From positions 1,645,462 to 1,709,461 of the forward strand of contig CP136069.1 of the NCBI GenBank assembly GCA_032622095.1: a DNA stretch of 64,000 nucleotides. The letters run 5' to 3'. The stretch is from Siphonodentalium dalli. Its lineage: Eukaryota; Mollusca; Scaphopoda; Gadilida; Siphonodentaliidae. A model generated the notes under the pieces. It was not told the DNA's origin. It was given only the letters and a program-made list of their open reading frames with translations, and did no database searches. The position numbers were made by a program, and so were the translations under genes. Below are positions 1 through 9,986 of this stretch, in pieces; position 1 is the first letter of the stretch; each line of letters begins with the position of its first letter.

Positions 1-99
1 CTTGTTAACAACCGGAAAAAATTAGAGGAGACATTAGGAAAGAAAATTAGTGGGGTGAAGTTGAATTCTGGGGGGTGCAGAGGTCGACCAATATTTCCT

Positions 100-1142
100 G
101 AACTAATGTAACTCCGCGTATAAGTGTGCCACCTACTTACAGTCAATGTAACTTCGAATATCTGGGTGTGTCCACCCTCCCAGACGACACTCTAGCCACA
201 TCCTTGAAGTCAATGTAACTACGCATATATGAGTGTTCACCCTATTTACCTTTCTGAAGCAAATGAATCTCCGCATATATAAGGGTGTCACCCCCACGAA
301 GATCCTTTAGTCACATTCCTGAAGCCTATGTAACTCCGCATATATTAGTGTATCACACGCCCCGCCCCCACGACGATCCTTTAGTCACATCCCTGAAGCC
401 AATGTAACTCCGCATATATTAGTGCATCACACGCCCCGCCCCCGCGACGATCCTTTAGTCACATCCCTGAGGCCAATGTAACTCCGCATATATTAGTGTA
501 TCACACGCCCCGCCCCCCACGACGATCCTTTAGTCACATCCCTGAAGCCAATGTAACTCCGGATATATGAGTGTATACCACGCCCCCCCCCCCCCCCCCC
601 GCACGACGATCCTTTATTGTCACCTTCTTGAAAACAATGTAACTCCAATATATGAGTGTGTCACCCACCAACGAACTACCGTTTAGCCACCTCACTGACG
701 CCAATGTAACTCTGCATATATGATTGTTTCAACCCCACCCCACGTCGACACTCACCTTCCCCCATCTAGTCACCTCCCTGAAGCCAATGTTACTCCGCGT
801 ACATGAGTGTGTCACCCCCCCCCCCCCCGCCCTAACGACGACCGTCTAGCCACCTCCCTCCCCCACGACGGCCCTCTATTCAATAGTCGTCTCCATGTAG
901 ACAATGTAACTCCACATACGAGTGTGTCACCCCACCAACAACGACGACCTTCTAGCCATCTCTCTGAAGCCAATGTAACTCCGCATATATGAGTGTGTCA
1001 CCCCCTTCCTACATGAAGCCAATGTAACTCCGTTTAAATTATACGAGTGTGTCACACGCCCAACCCAACGGCCAACGACGAAACTCTGGGCAGCCACACC
1101 CCACCCCACCCACCCTCTGACGCCAATGCAACTTCGCATAAA
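100..1142. repeat. degenerate minisatellite
   Basis: About 15 divergent units share a core like AATGTAACTCCGCATATATG followed by AGTGTGTCACC and a C-rich, CGACGATC-containing spacer. Spacing is about 74 bp in the best-kept part (327-547) and varies elsewhere from about 40 to 115 bp. A run of about 18 C lies at 583-600. Open frames here are short and follow the repeat. No gene is seen. Confidence 0.8.
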
Positions 1143-2595
1143 TTTGAAATCATATTCTTCCTATTTTGCTTCACAAGAGGAAAATCAAATCATAATGTAT
1201 ATAGTATTATATTAACGATATGAAATGTTATAATGTGAACGCAAATCCATCGAATTAACCAGGGACGTGGCTAGAGGGTTTCCGTTAGGGGGGTGTCCAC
1301 CTTGGGAAATTCTCTATATTCCCAGTATGAAAATTCAGATATTTTAACCTGAACAATTGCATAAATCCTAACATCTAATGGTATCTCCAGACAAATGAAC
1401 ACGGCTACGAAAAAGATACCGGAACACATTGGGCTGAAAACTTTAAAAGAAAATATTAAATCCTAGCATCTAGACTGGCCTCAACTGAAGATTTCCTATA
1501 TATATAGTGATGGAAATTTCAAACGTCATACTCCCCCTCAGGTTGGAAAATTCTCCAACTGATGACCATTTCAGTCCACAAGTTGGGCCAAATGTAGTAA
1601 AATATTGTTTTGTTAAACTAGTTAGCAGTTTTGTATTGGCCACGGGGGGGGGGGGGGGGGGGTGGACAATGACACAATTTTGTAATCTGAACAAGAAAAT
1701 CGCAAAATCCTAGCATCTAGACTGGCCTCAAGCCTTCCTAGAGTTGGAAAATTCAAACCTGACACCCCCACTTAGGTTGGAAAATGTCCAACTGATGACA
1801 ATTCCAATGACAATGTTGACCAAATGTATGACAAAATTGTTTTCTTAAATTAACTAGCAGTTTGTTTACTGTCCACGGGGAAGGGACCAGGACACAAGCT
1901 TTCCAAGTGTTGGAAATTTCCAACCTGTCACCCTCTTAAGGTTGGAAAATTTCCGACTGATGACCATTTCAGTTCAAAACTTTTACCATAAATAGGAAAA
2001 TATGCAAATATTGGTCAAAAAACAATTAATTCACCTCAATAAATTGTTTGAAAATCTAACTACAAGAACATTTTCAACTTAATGTTGGTGTTAAATTTCC
2101 AATTGATGTTTTGGCAGGTACGAAATTTCCAACTGTTGAATTTGACCAAAGTTGGGGGTGAGACACCCAACCCCCCTGTCGCCGCGTCTCCGAGCATAAC
2201 TCCACATTTCTCTGTCGATATTCTCGATAACTAGACTAACTGTTCAGAGTAAAACGTTATAGGCTATCGGTATACCTGGTATCGGATTACTGGTCCAGCG
2301 ATATCGTTGATAATTTATTGTAAGTTATACCAAACTACGTAAACAACCCAAGGGGCGTATATATCATAACCACATAACTCTGGAACTGTGTGGATCGTGA
2401 ATAAATTCTTCAGAGAACCCCAACCATTAAAGGTAAGTTTATATTTTAAATAAACCCCCACATAATATTTACGTAATTTGACAGAAGGAATCAGATTGGT
2501 GGATAAATACACGACATATCAATCTACTGGTTGTATATACTCTCAACATGCCTTGCAATAAGACATAACAATTGTCTACAGATGGTTTATTTTTC

Positions 2596-2662
2596 AATAA
2601 ACGCTCTTTATTATTACCATATCAGGTATAGACTAACAAGAAACGCCCTCTATTGTTCGGTG
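2596..2662 (-). repeat. stray minisatellite unit, inverted
   Basis: This is one and a half degenerate units of the AATAAAGAGCGTTC minisatellite found at 6.2-12.4 kb, in reverse orientation (AAACGCTCTTTATT, then ACCATATCAGGTATAGACT). Similar isolated pieces lie near 30,275-30,340 and 41,168-41,215. Confidence 0.4.
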
Positions 2663-2718
2663 CTGAAGAAACAAACGGGACATGAAGTTTCTAAATTTTA
2701 TTATTCGAGTAACCTTTG

Positions 2719-2792
2719 GAACAAACGTCGCACTACCGACGACTCGAATTCTATTATTTGAATTCGAGTCGTCGGTAGTGCGACGTTTGTTT
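2719..2792. repeat. near-perfect 33-bp palindrome
   Basis: Arms 2719-2751 and 2760-2792 are reverse complements except at one end base, around an 8-base loop. Both arms carry ACAAACGTCGCAC and GACGACTCGAATTC. The same arm sequence recurs diverged at 2877-2914 and inverted at 3015-3052, so this is one of two adjacent hairpin units of a single family. Confidence 0.7.
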
Positions 2793-2876
2793 CAAATAAA
2801 TGCGAGAAGACGCATTATCAACGAAGAATGCGTGTGGTCAACACGAATTTAATTGCTGATGCGTCTGAGATCCGTG

Positions 2877-3052
2877 TTTGAAACAAACGTCGCATCACCG
2901 TCGACTCGAATTTAATTCGGTGACATGCAAACGAGCTGCATAATGATATGCTAATGAGGAAATTCCAATTGAAACTGGAAAACACCAACGAGCATGACGT
3001 AATTTGGTGGTATTTGAATTCGAGTCGACGAAAGTGCGACGTTGGTTTCAAG
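2877..3052. repeat. inverted-repeat element, sibling of the 2719 palindrome
   Basis: The 38-bp ends 2877-2914 and 3015-3052 are inverted copies with a handful of mismatches, around about 100 bp of unrelated sequence. They are related to the arms of the palindrome 85 bp upstream. This may be a small MITE. No target duplication could be fixed. Confidence 0.5.
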
Positions 3053-3690
3053 TTAAATGCGATTAGACCTGAGTAGACGCACTAAATAAATATTTATTCC
3101 GTTTGGATATACCCGCTGCTATGCATGGACGTGTGCAAATTTCACATCAATGATGGGTTGAAATTGTTCTTGTAATTTGATTTTCCAACCATGAATTATT
3201 GGGGAATTTCTTGTTTTTAGACCAACATTTGCATATTTTCCTACTTTTGGTCCAACATTTTGACTGAAATGGTCAACAGTCGGGAAGCCAGTGTCTTGGT
3301 CCCTTGTGACCCTGGTGGCCAGCCAAAAAAACTGCTAATTATTTTCCTATGCTTTTGTTCAAAATTATGAACTTTAAAGGTCATCAGTTGGAACTTTTCC
3401 AACCTTCATGGGATGCCAGGTTGAAAATTTCCAACACCTGGAAAGCTTGAGGCCAGTCTAAAGCTATAGGTTTTTGGGGTTTTCATGTTCAGACTTTTCT
3501 CCCACCGTGCCCAACTATGATCGGATTTTCAGATTCAGAACTCTAATTTTTCTTCTACTGGTAGAACCGTAGTCTGCCCATGATCACAAGCCTACTGATT
3601 CATTCAGCATAGGCTTTCATCCAGGCATGTGAAGGAACAGTCAAGCGGGGTGCAAATTAAATTACCATCTAGCTATACGTCCCTGTCTGC

Positions 3691-4143
3691 AATGTTTATT
3701 TCACCACGTGGTTTTAAATAGGCATACTGACACAATATAGTGTTATATACCGCGTTGACATCAACTTGCTATTAAATTGTTAAAAAGTACAACGTTTTCG
3801 TATAAAAATAAACTGGACCTGATTTATTTCAGACAAGTTCAGAGCTAAATACCACCTAAATAATCATGTCCGACCTAAAATATGTGTAAAATACCTACGA
3901 AATAGCGATATAAAACCAATAATTTCCACTCCTCAGAATATTAACATTAATTTCGTCGCTTGGAAGTCAAAAGCCATATTTTCTCACAAACTTTTACGTT
4001 TTATAACTGATATACAACTTCATATTTTAGCCGTTTTGACCAAAAACCTCATGAACGCTTTATGCCATTTTAAGAAATCATTTAGATTCGTCTTGAATTA
4101 AATATATAAAGGCTGTATAAAAATGTTAAACGTATTCCATGAC
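3691..4143. other. no recognisable feature
   Basis: AT-rich sequence without a convincing open frame or repeat that I can name. Confidence 0.5.
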
Positions 4144-4609
4144 ATATGTGACCCGCCATATCAAATCCAGTCGTAAGTCGGGATTTTTTTTACCCTGTGC
4201 CAATGCATTGTCTTATATATGCGAGTCGACCATAGGTCGCCTCGCATATATAAGAGAATGCATTGGCCTAAATTTTTTTTACAATTTTAATACTTTTTTC
4301 ATGTATTCTTTAACAATTTTATAATGTCACCCATACAGAGCCCCAGACAAACATGAGCAGACCACACTCTTCTATATGCTTCTATATATGTGTGGGGCTC
4401 CCTGCAGGGTAATGGATGTTTTTTATTTTATGTCCTAAAAATTGTAAGAAACATTTATTTAAAAAACAATGATAAAATATTGTTAGGCCAATGCATTCTC
4501 TTATATATGCGAGGCGACCTATGGTCGACTCGCATATATAAGAAAATGCATTGGCACAGGGTAAAAAAATCCCGACTTACGACTGGATTTGATATGGCGG
4601 GTCACATAT
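4144..4609. mobile_element. fold-back element with nested palindromes
   Basis: Terminal inverted repeats of about 123 bp (4144-4266 and 4488-4609) start ATATGTGACCCGCC. Each TIR ends inward in its own 67-bp palindrome (4200-4266 and 4488-4554) built on CCAATGCATT...AATGCATTGG with a CGACC-ATA-GGTCG centre. The DNA could therefore fold as one large hairpin or as two smaller ones. The interior is AT-rich and non-coding. The 67-bp palindrome pair recurs at 17,512-17,578 and 17,660-17,726. No clear target duplication is seen. Confidence 0.7.
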
Positions 4610-4721
4610 TGTGATTTCATGGATACCGGGCTGTAACACGTTAGCAGGTGCATACATTTTGGGTCCAAACAAACACTGGAATTTAATGACCGACCCCTCC
4701 CCTCCGATTATCCACGAAATG

Positions 4722-5060
4722 TTTACAGGGGCGTGACCAGAAAGTCTAAGCTGGGGTGTCCAACTTGGTATTTCTAAATACACCCCTCTTGAACCGGACA
4801 CAAATTCCCCGAAAATATATTTCTCGCCTGGGTTAATTGGGTTGAAATTTTCCAACTGGTAGACATTAAAGTTTCAAATTTTCAAGCTGACACGTACGGT
4901 GAGTGATGCAACCCTAATATTTGAAATTTTCAAACGGATGGACAATTCAGTCTATGTAACCTTTTGACAGCGAGTTAGGCAACAAATGTTTGCCTAAAGT
5001 CAACAAATTCCCCTCTTTATACTGAATGGAGAATCAAAATATGAGAAAATTCCAATTTAT
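4722..5060. repeat. diverged fragment of the 1.3-3.7 kb repeat family
   Basis: It starts like the left edge of the 1258-3690 repeat (GGGGCGTGACCAGAAAG, then GGGGTGTCCAACTTGG) and carries the same TTGAAATTTTCAA-type phrases. It is too decayed to place ends. Confidence 0.3.
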
Positions 5061-5160
5061 TTTCGATGTGAAAAACCAAACTGATGCTGTCAGCAACGTT
5101 GAACATTAACATATCTGCACATGACCCAAATTGGGAGGGGGTCAGACACCATGCAACCCT

Positions 5161-5577
5161 TAAAGGTACTCATTCGGGGGGGGGGGTAAAAATATTTGAT
5201 TCGAGTCGAGGAACCCACCCTTCAAAACTCAGAGTGATCAGATATCGATTTTTGAAATTTGATAATTTTAAAGATCAGGTCCACTTACACGTGCTCAAAC
5301 GGACAGATTACGGACAAACTGCGGGTGTAAGATGGATAACTCTAAAATCAAGTGGTTATTACTAACAACAATAACCACTTGATTATAGAGTTATCCATCT
5401 TACACCCTGGATTTGTCCGTTTGAGCATGTGAAAGTGGACCAGATCTGAAAAATTAACAAATTTCAAAAATCGATATCTGAAGGGTGGGTTCCTCGACTC
5501 GAATCAAATATTTTTTACCCCGAAGCCAAAGAAATAGTAACTTTGTGGTGCTTAATCGGATTGAGTACCTTTAGCAG
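5161..5577. mobile_element. MITE with long inverted duplication
   Basis: Arms 5183-5360 and 5370-5521 are inverted copies (150-178 bp with indels) around a 9-base loop. Both contain TTGATTCGAGTCGAGG, GATATCGATTTTTGAA and GGATAACTCTA. The outer edges AAAGGTACTCA (5163) and TGAGTACCTTT (5563) give a terminal inverted repeat. Relatives lie at 28,305-28,480 and 33,203-33,592. No protein is encoded. Confidence 0.65.
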
Positions 5578-6150
5578 TTTCCTCTATTTTATAATCGCGT
5601 TAACATTCGAGACCATTTGGATTGTTATAAACACACTTGAAGATTTAAAATTTCATCTCATACTCGACAATGCCATTTATGCACATGCTTATCCATAGCT
5701 TATTCATTTTCGTTGAGAAAGCTTTGCACAACTTAAATTAAAACCAGAATTAATTCCAGATGCACCACGTTAACAAACGCATTTATATACATTATATCAA
5801 CATAAATGCAATTTATTAAATTGGATCGCCCAATTTTAATTTTGAATTTGTTTAATTTAATTTTTTTCTGGCTCGCTTTCTTGACGAAAGCCACAACTAG
5901 CTAAGACAAAAGAAAATAGGTTTGTTTCTGGATAACGTTCATAACAAATTTTTGGCGCCCTCTTAATTCTGTATGCTGAATCAGTCATATATGTAGTATG
6001 CCAAGAGACCCTACTACAAAGGTGACATAAACTAGCTATGTTCACATGATCTGGCATTCAATTAATCGTTATTAAAATGGTGTATATTTTGATCACTTCA
6101 TTTAGGGCAAAATTAAGCGGGTGTACATTTAATTATTGCCTAAATACCTG
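5578..6150. other. no recognisable feature
   Basis: AT-rich spacer. Short open frames lack any recognisable motif. Confidence 0.5.
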
Positions 6151-6957
6151 GTATGACGAAAATAAAGAGCGTTGATTGTCAGTCTATTTCTGGTAGGGTG
6201 GAAATAGAGAGCGTTCTTTGCTAGTCTGTTCATTGTATGTCGAAGATAAAGAGCATTTGTTATTGGTTATTTAATTCCTGGTGTGTGAGAAAATAAAGAG
6301 CATTCTTAGTAAGGCGAATATATAGAGCGTTAATGTCAGTATATTACTGTATGGCGAATACAAAGAGCGTTTTGATCAGCATATTACTGTAAAGCGAATA
6401 TAAAGAGCGTTCATGTCAGTATATTACTGTATGTCGAATATAAAGAGCGTCCATGTCAGTATATTACTATATGACGAATATAAAGAGCGTTCATGTCAGT
6501 ATATTACTGTATGGCGAATATAGAGACTGTATGACGAATATAAAGAGCGTTCATGTCAGTATATCATTGTATGGCGATTATAAAGAGCGTTTTCATCAGT
6601 ATATTACTGTAATGCGAATATAAAGAGCATCCAGACCAGTATATTATTGTATGGCGAATATAAAGAGCGTCCATGTCAGTATATTACTGTATGGCGAATA
6701 TAAAGAGCGTCCATGTCAGTATATTACTGTATGACGAATATAAAGAGCGTTCATGTCAGTATATTACTGCATGACGAATATAAAGAGCGTTCATGTCAGT
6801 ATGTTATTGTTTGACGAAAATAAAGAGCGTTCGATGTCATTTTATTCCTGGTACGGCGAAAATAAACAGCGTTCGATGCTTAGTGATCAGTCTATTACCC
6901 ATTGAGCGGAAAATACAGAGCGTTCGTTGTCAATATATCCATGGTATGGCGAACATA
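6151..6957. repeat. 39-bp minisatellite, left part
   Basis: About 20 units of roughly 39 bp have the core GCGAATATAAAGAGCGTTCA followed by TGTCAGTATATTACTGTATG. The array is interrupted by the Ngaro element at 6958 and resumes at 11,141. Units nearest the insertion are longer and more like those on the right side. Confidence 0.85.
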
Positions 6958-7164
6958 GGACAATTTTCACAGAAAATAAGTAATTATTCCCCGTTTAGAA
7001 CGCGCTATGGTTCCAGGTCCTGTTTCGGATAATTGTTAATACCTTGAATCGGTTTTATTACAACGTCAGCGATTGGCTGAAAGCAATTCCCATCGTCCAA
7101 TCAATTTTGCGCTAGTGTATGGTTTCTATAGACGCGCCAATCTGCAGATCAGTTGAATAAATAA
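6958..7164 (+). repeat. Ngaro split direct repeat A1
   Basis: 207 bp identical, as far as I can read, to 10,431-10,637. It starts GGACAATTTTCACAG and ends at GAATAAATAA, where the two copies diverge. It should hold the element's promoter; no clear TATA box is assigned. The downstream join to RT sequence lies at this A/T-rich end. Confidence 0.9.
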
Positions 7165-7169
7165 ATAAT

Positions 7170-8111
7170 TACTTGGATGACCTGGCAGGGGTAGAGGTCG
7201 AATCACGTGCAATTGAAGCATATTCTGCATTATCCAAATTGCTTGCAAGTTGTGGTTTGGAGGAGGCACCAGAGAAGGCACGTCCGCCGTGTCAGGTTAT
7301 GACATTCTTAGGTATAGAGGTTGATACTGTAAATTTTTGTTTACGTATCACAGAGGATCGCATCGCAGAAATTTTATCACTTGTTTCAGTATGGTTAAAG
7401 AAATCTGAAGCTTCACTTAAGGAACTTCAGTCATTACTTGGGAAACTTCATTTCATTTCTTCATGTGTTAGACCCGGACGTCTTTTCGTTTCAAGATTAA
7501 TAAGATGGTTAAAGACATTCGAGTCATCTGAGATTAAGCAGATCCCATCATTCATGAAGTTGGATTTGTATTGGTGGAGTAAATTTTTAGAGCAATTCAA
7601 TGGGGTGTCGATAATGAGTTTTGAAGAATGGTCGAGTCCGGATGAGTTTGTAGAGTCGGATTCTTGTCTGACAGGTGGTGGTGGCTGGTGTCCATTATCA
7701 GGAGAGTATATGTCACTCAAATTTCCCTCAGTAATTTGCGATCATAATCTGCATATCAATGCCCTGGAATTATTGATGATCATGATATGCGTGAAATCTT
7801 GGTGTAAAGCCTTTACAGGTAAGAAGATTCTATTCAGGTGTGATAACCAGGCCTCGGTGGCCGTGCTTAACTCTGGTGCCTCTAGTGACAGCATAATGCA
7901 GAGTTATTTGAGAGAAATTTGTTTTTATGCAGCCTTGTATGAGTTTGAAGTTAAAGCCGTGCATATTCCAGGTGTGGATAATAGGAGGGCCGATATGTTG
8001 TCAAGAGCGCATTTAAATTCAGAATTATTGAGTAAATTCAAAGATATGACACCGGGATGTGCGCAAGTAATTGTTGGAGAAACAGCCTTTGAACTTTCTC
8101 ATAACTGGTAA
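7170..8111 (+). pseudogene. Ngaro reverse transcriptase (C-terminal part) and RNase H
   Basis: The open frame begins just after A1 with Tyr-Leu-Asp-Asp, the RT catalytic YxDD motif, with no start codon. All RT upstream of this motif is deleted. Numbering from the Leu codon at 7173, FLGIEVD at residues 45-51 is the RT motif after the YxDD hairpin, followed by the thumb/connection. The RNase H domain spans about 160-280 with its four acidic residues in place: Asp163 (ESDSCLTGGGGW), Glu199 (NALEL), Asp224 (RCDNQA) and Asp274 (RRADMLSR). The order and HIPGVDNRRADMLSR phrase are typical of DIRS/Ngaro polymerases. It ends at TAA 8109-8111, and the same frame continues into the recombinase. RNase H may be functional; the RT cannot be. 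Confidence 0.85.
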
Positions 8112-8124
8112 CATGACCATACAT

Positions 8125-8136
8125 TTGTTTTCACAG
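8125..8136 (+). promoter_or_regulatory. possible 3' splice site before the recombinase ORF
   Basis: TTTGTTTTCACAG lies 13 to 27 bases after the in-frame TAA of the RT/RNase H ORF and before the recombinase domain. A pyrimidine-rich run ending in CAG fits a spliceosomal acceptor. It would explain how a downstream ORF without an ATG is expressed. Inference from sequence only. Confidence 0.35.
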
Positions 8137-8144
8137 AGGCGCAG

Positions 8145-9119
8145 TTGCAATGTTTAGCACACGAACAGTGGAAGTCAATATCTTCTGCATATGCCACAAG
8201 TACTGCTAGGAATCTACTGTCACAATGGCGCAGCTTTGTTGCCTTTTGTTTATATTTTGATCTCGAACCTCTGCCAGCATCCTCAGATACAATAGGCCTA
8301 TATGCACAATATTTAAGTCGTTCATTATCATCAACAGATTCCATTCGGAATTACATCAATGGGGTAAGAGTGTTCCACCTATTTCATGAGATGCCATTTG
8401 AACACAATTCATCCTTCAAGTTAAAATTGACCCTAAAAGGTATAGCAAGGAATTCGCACCATTGTGTTTTAAAGGCAATGCCTATCACACCAGAAATCCT
8501 CATACAGATGTTTCCTCATTTTGAGTTAACCGACCCAGTCGATGCCACATTTTGGTGCTTGTTTCTGTTTGCCTTTTTTCTGATGGCCCGCAAATCAAAT
8601 TTAGTACCGGACACAGCGAAATATAACTCAACAAAGATACTGATGAGGGACGACGTTTTTAGTGATGGTGATATCATTTTGGTCCGGATCAAATGGTCAA
8701 AGACCATACAGTTTGGTGAGCGAATCCTAAAAATTCCATTAGTCACTATTCCAGGATCGATATTATGCCCGATCAAAGCGTATAAAAATATGATCAATTT
8801 AGTACCGTCAGATGTTAACGGCCCTCTCTTTGGAAAAAATCAAAAGTCCAAACTTCTCCCGATTACATATAGAAATTTCCAGAGTAAGATTAAAAGCACC
8901 ATTTCGAGGATTAATCGTAATCCCGCTAGATACTCAACTCATAGTTTTAGGAGGGGCGGTGCTACTTTTGCTTTTCAAAGTAAAGCTCCATCTGAGTTAA
9001 TACAGTTGCACGGGGATTGGCGTAGCGATGCCTACAAAGAATATTTAACGTTCGGTACTGAAGATAAAATGCGGGTCGCTATGCAGATGAAAAAGGAAAT
9101 TTTGAAGAAAGGATGTTAA
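8145..9119 (+). CDS. Ngaro tyrosine recombinase
   Basis: This is the 324-residue integrase of the element, which joins circular cDNA to the genome through a covalent Tyr-DNA link. Catalytic residues can be placed: Arg149 in LMARKSNL, a likely Lys at 183 or 186 in the strand RIKWSK, His266-x-x-Arg269 in STHSFRRGG, the His289/Trp292 position in QLHGDWRSD, and nucleophile Tyr300 (Tyr297 is adjacent). The N-terminal 100 residues are the helical core-binding domain. No ATG lies near the start. The frame is open from 8112, directly after the TAA that ends RT/RNase H, and is the same frame. The chosen start is a TTG at the domain edge, so the true N terminus depends on splicing or readthrough. The ORF ends at TAA 9117-9119. 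It appears intact. Confidence 0.88.
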   Translation: MQCLAHEQWKSISSAYATSTARNLLSQWRSFVAFCLYFDLEPLPASSDTIGLYAQYLSRSLSSTDSIRNYINGVRVFHLFHEMPFEHNSSFKLKLTLKGIARNSHHCVLKAMPITPEILIQMFPHFELTDPVDATFWCLFLFAFFLMARKSNLVPDTAKYNSTKILMRDDVFSDGDIILVRIKWSKTIQFGERILKIPLVTIPGSILCPIKAYKNMINLVPSDVNGPLFGKNQKSKLLPITYRNFQSKIKSTISRINRNPARYSTHSFRRGGATFAFQSKAPSELIQLHGDWRSDAYKEYLTFGTEDKMRVAMQMKKEILKKGC

Positions 9120-9123
9120 TTCT

Positions 9124-9141
9124 GTGTGTGTTCATTTTCAG
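9124..9141 (+). promoter_or_regulatory. possible 3' splice site before the hydrolase ORF
   Basis: GTGTGTGTTCATTTTCAG ends at 9141, just after the recombinase stop. It is a stronger pyrimidine tract plus CAG than the one at 8136. The two in-frame stops of the element thus each sit just upstream of an acceptor-like site. Inference only. Confidence 0.4.
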
Positions 9142-9680
9142 GAACTGATCATGCACAACATACCGGTAGAACGACCATTATTATTTCAGACTCAATTGCC
9201 AAGTATGTATCCATTCCTCATACTCACATCTTAGCATTTAAAGGTTCCTCTTTGGGCTTTTTGGGCTTCCAAATCAGGTCGCAAAAAGAATTTATTGGTA
9301 CGTTTGATAATATTGTCATTCACGGAGGTACGAACGATATATATAAGTTGGACAGAATTCTCATAAAAGCAGCCTTTTATGATATAATATCGTTCGCCAA
9401 AAGACAGTTTCATAATAGCAATATTTGCCTTTCAGCTATAATTCCACGCCCAGTGGATCATTCAACGTCCAACAAAATCATTGTAGAGATAAATTCAGAT
9501 CTTAAGCTCGCATGTCAAGAATTTCAGACTATTTATTTTCCTTCATATAAGTATTTAGTGAAGGGCGGCAAACCAAGAAGGGAGCTATATGCCAGACAAG
9601 ACCAGGGTTTGCACTTAAACGATGCCGGAACTACTCTGTTTGGTTCATACATTAAAAGGAGATTAGCGCATTTGAAATAA
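9126..9680 (+). CDS. Ngaro SGNH/GDSL-type hydrolase
   Basis: This 184-residue ORF is of the kind known as an accessory hydrolase in some animal Ngaro elements; its role in the element's life is unknown. Block I reads IIISDSIAKY (Ser21-Asp22-Ser23), with Ser replacing the usual Gly before the Asp-Ser pair. Block III is HGGTNDI (GTND at 68-71). Block V is QDQGLHLNDAG, with His163 in place, but the Asp (159) is one residue further from His than in the normal DxxH. The start at 9126 is a GTG; there is no upstream ATG, and the frame is continuous with the recombinase apart from TAA 9117-9119. It is followed by about 300 bp of non-coding sequence and then B1. Catalytic competence is uncertain. Confidence 0.8.
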   Translation: MCSFSGTDHAQHTGRTTIIISDSIAKYVSIPHTHILAFKGSSLGFLGFQIRSQKEFIGTFDNIVIHGGTNDIYKLDRILIKAAFYDIISFAKRQFHNSNICLSAIIPRPVDHSTSNKIIVEINSDLKLACQEFQTIYFPSYKYLVKGGKPRRELYARQDQGLHLNDAGTTLFGSYIKRRLAHLK

Positions 9681-9986
9681 ATGGAGGAATGGCTTTTCCA
9701 GAGAGTCCTTCTGTAGCCCTTGATGCCACCTTTCAGCGTCTATTATTGCCGTTGTAGGGGGTGTGTCTTTTCCTTAGGATGATATCGCTTCTTCCTTGGT
9801 AAGGCGGCCACTGTTGTAGAGTGTTATTATTACTTTCTACCAGTCGCTTGTCTACTGTCGGGGGTGATTGAAGGACACTCATGGAAAAGCTATTCATCCT
9901 ATTATTCGTATTGCCAGAAATCTCCGTTTTTAAACCAATTTTTTTTTCTTCTTTTGTTTGCTTCTTTTTCTGGTGGCCTTTGGCTT
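9681..9986 (+). other. Ngaro 3' non-coding region
   Basis: About 300 bp separate the hydrolase stop from repeat B1. There is a long T/C-rich run (9940-9975). A minus-strand open frame here (9733-10047) is low-complexity and not credible. Confidence 0.6.

Larger units (their letters stand above)
1258..3690. repeat. candidate fold-back element, old and degenerate
   Basis: The left part (about 1265-2170) carries phrases such as CTAGACTGGCCTCAAGC, GGTTGGAAAATTTCC and GATGACCATTTCAG. The right part (about 3160-3686) carries the same phrases inverted and more diverged. The outer edges also match in inverse: CAGGGACGTGGCTAGAGG at the left against the inverse of 3669-3686. The middle holds other repeats. 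Superfamily and exact ends are unclear. A run of 19 G occupies 1644-1662. No coding region is visible. Confidence 0.4.

Noticed and set aside
583..1662. Long C and G runs (583-600 and 1644-1662) as G-quadruplex control sites
   Set aside because: Homopolymers within degenerate repeats, with no gene nearby to regulate; lengths may also be sequencing-limited.
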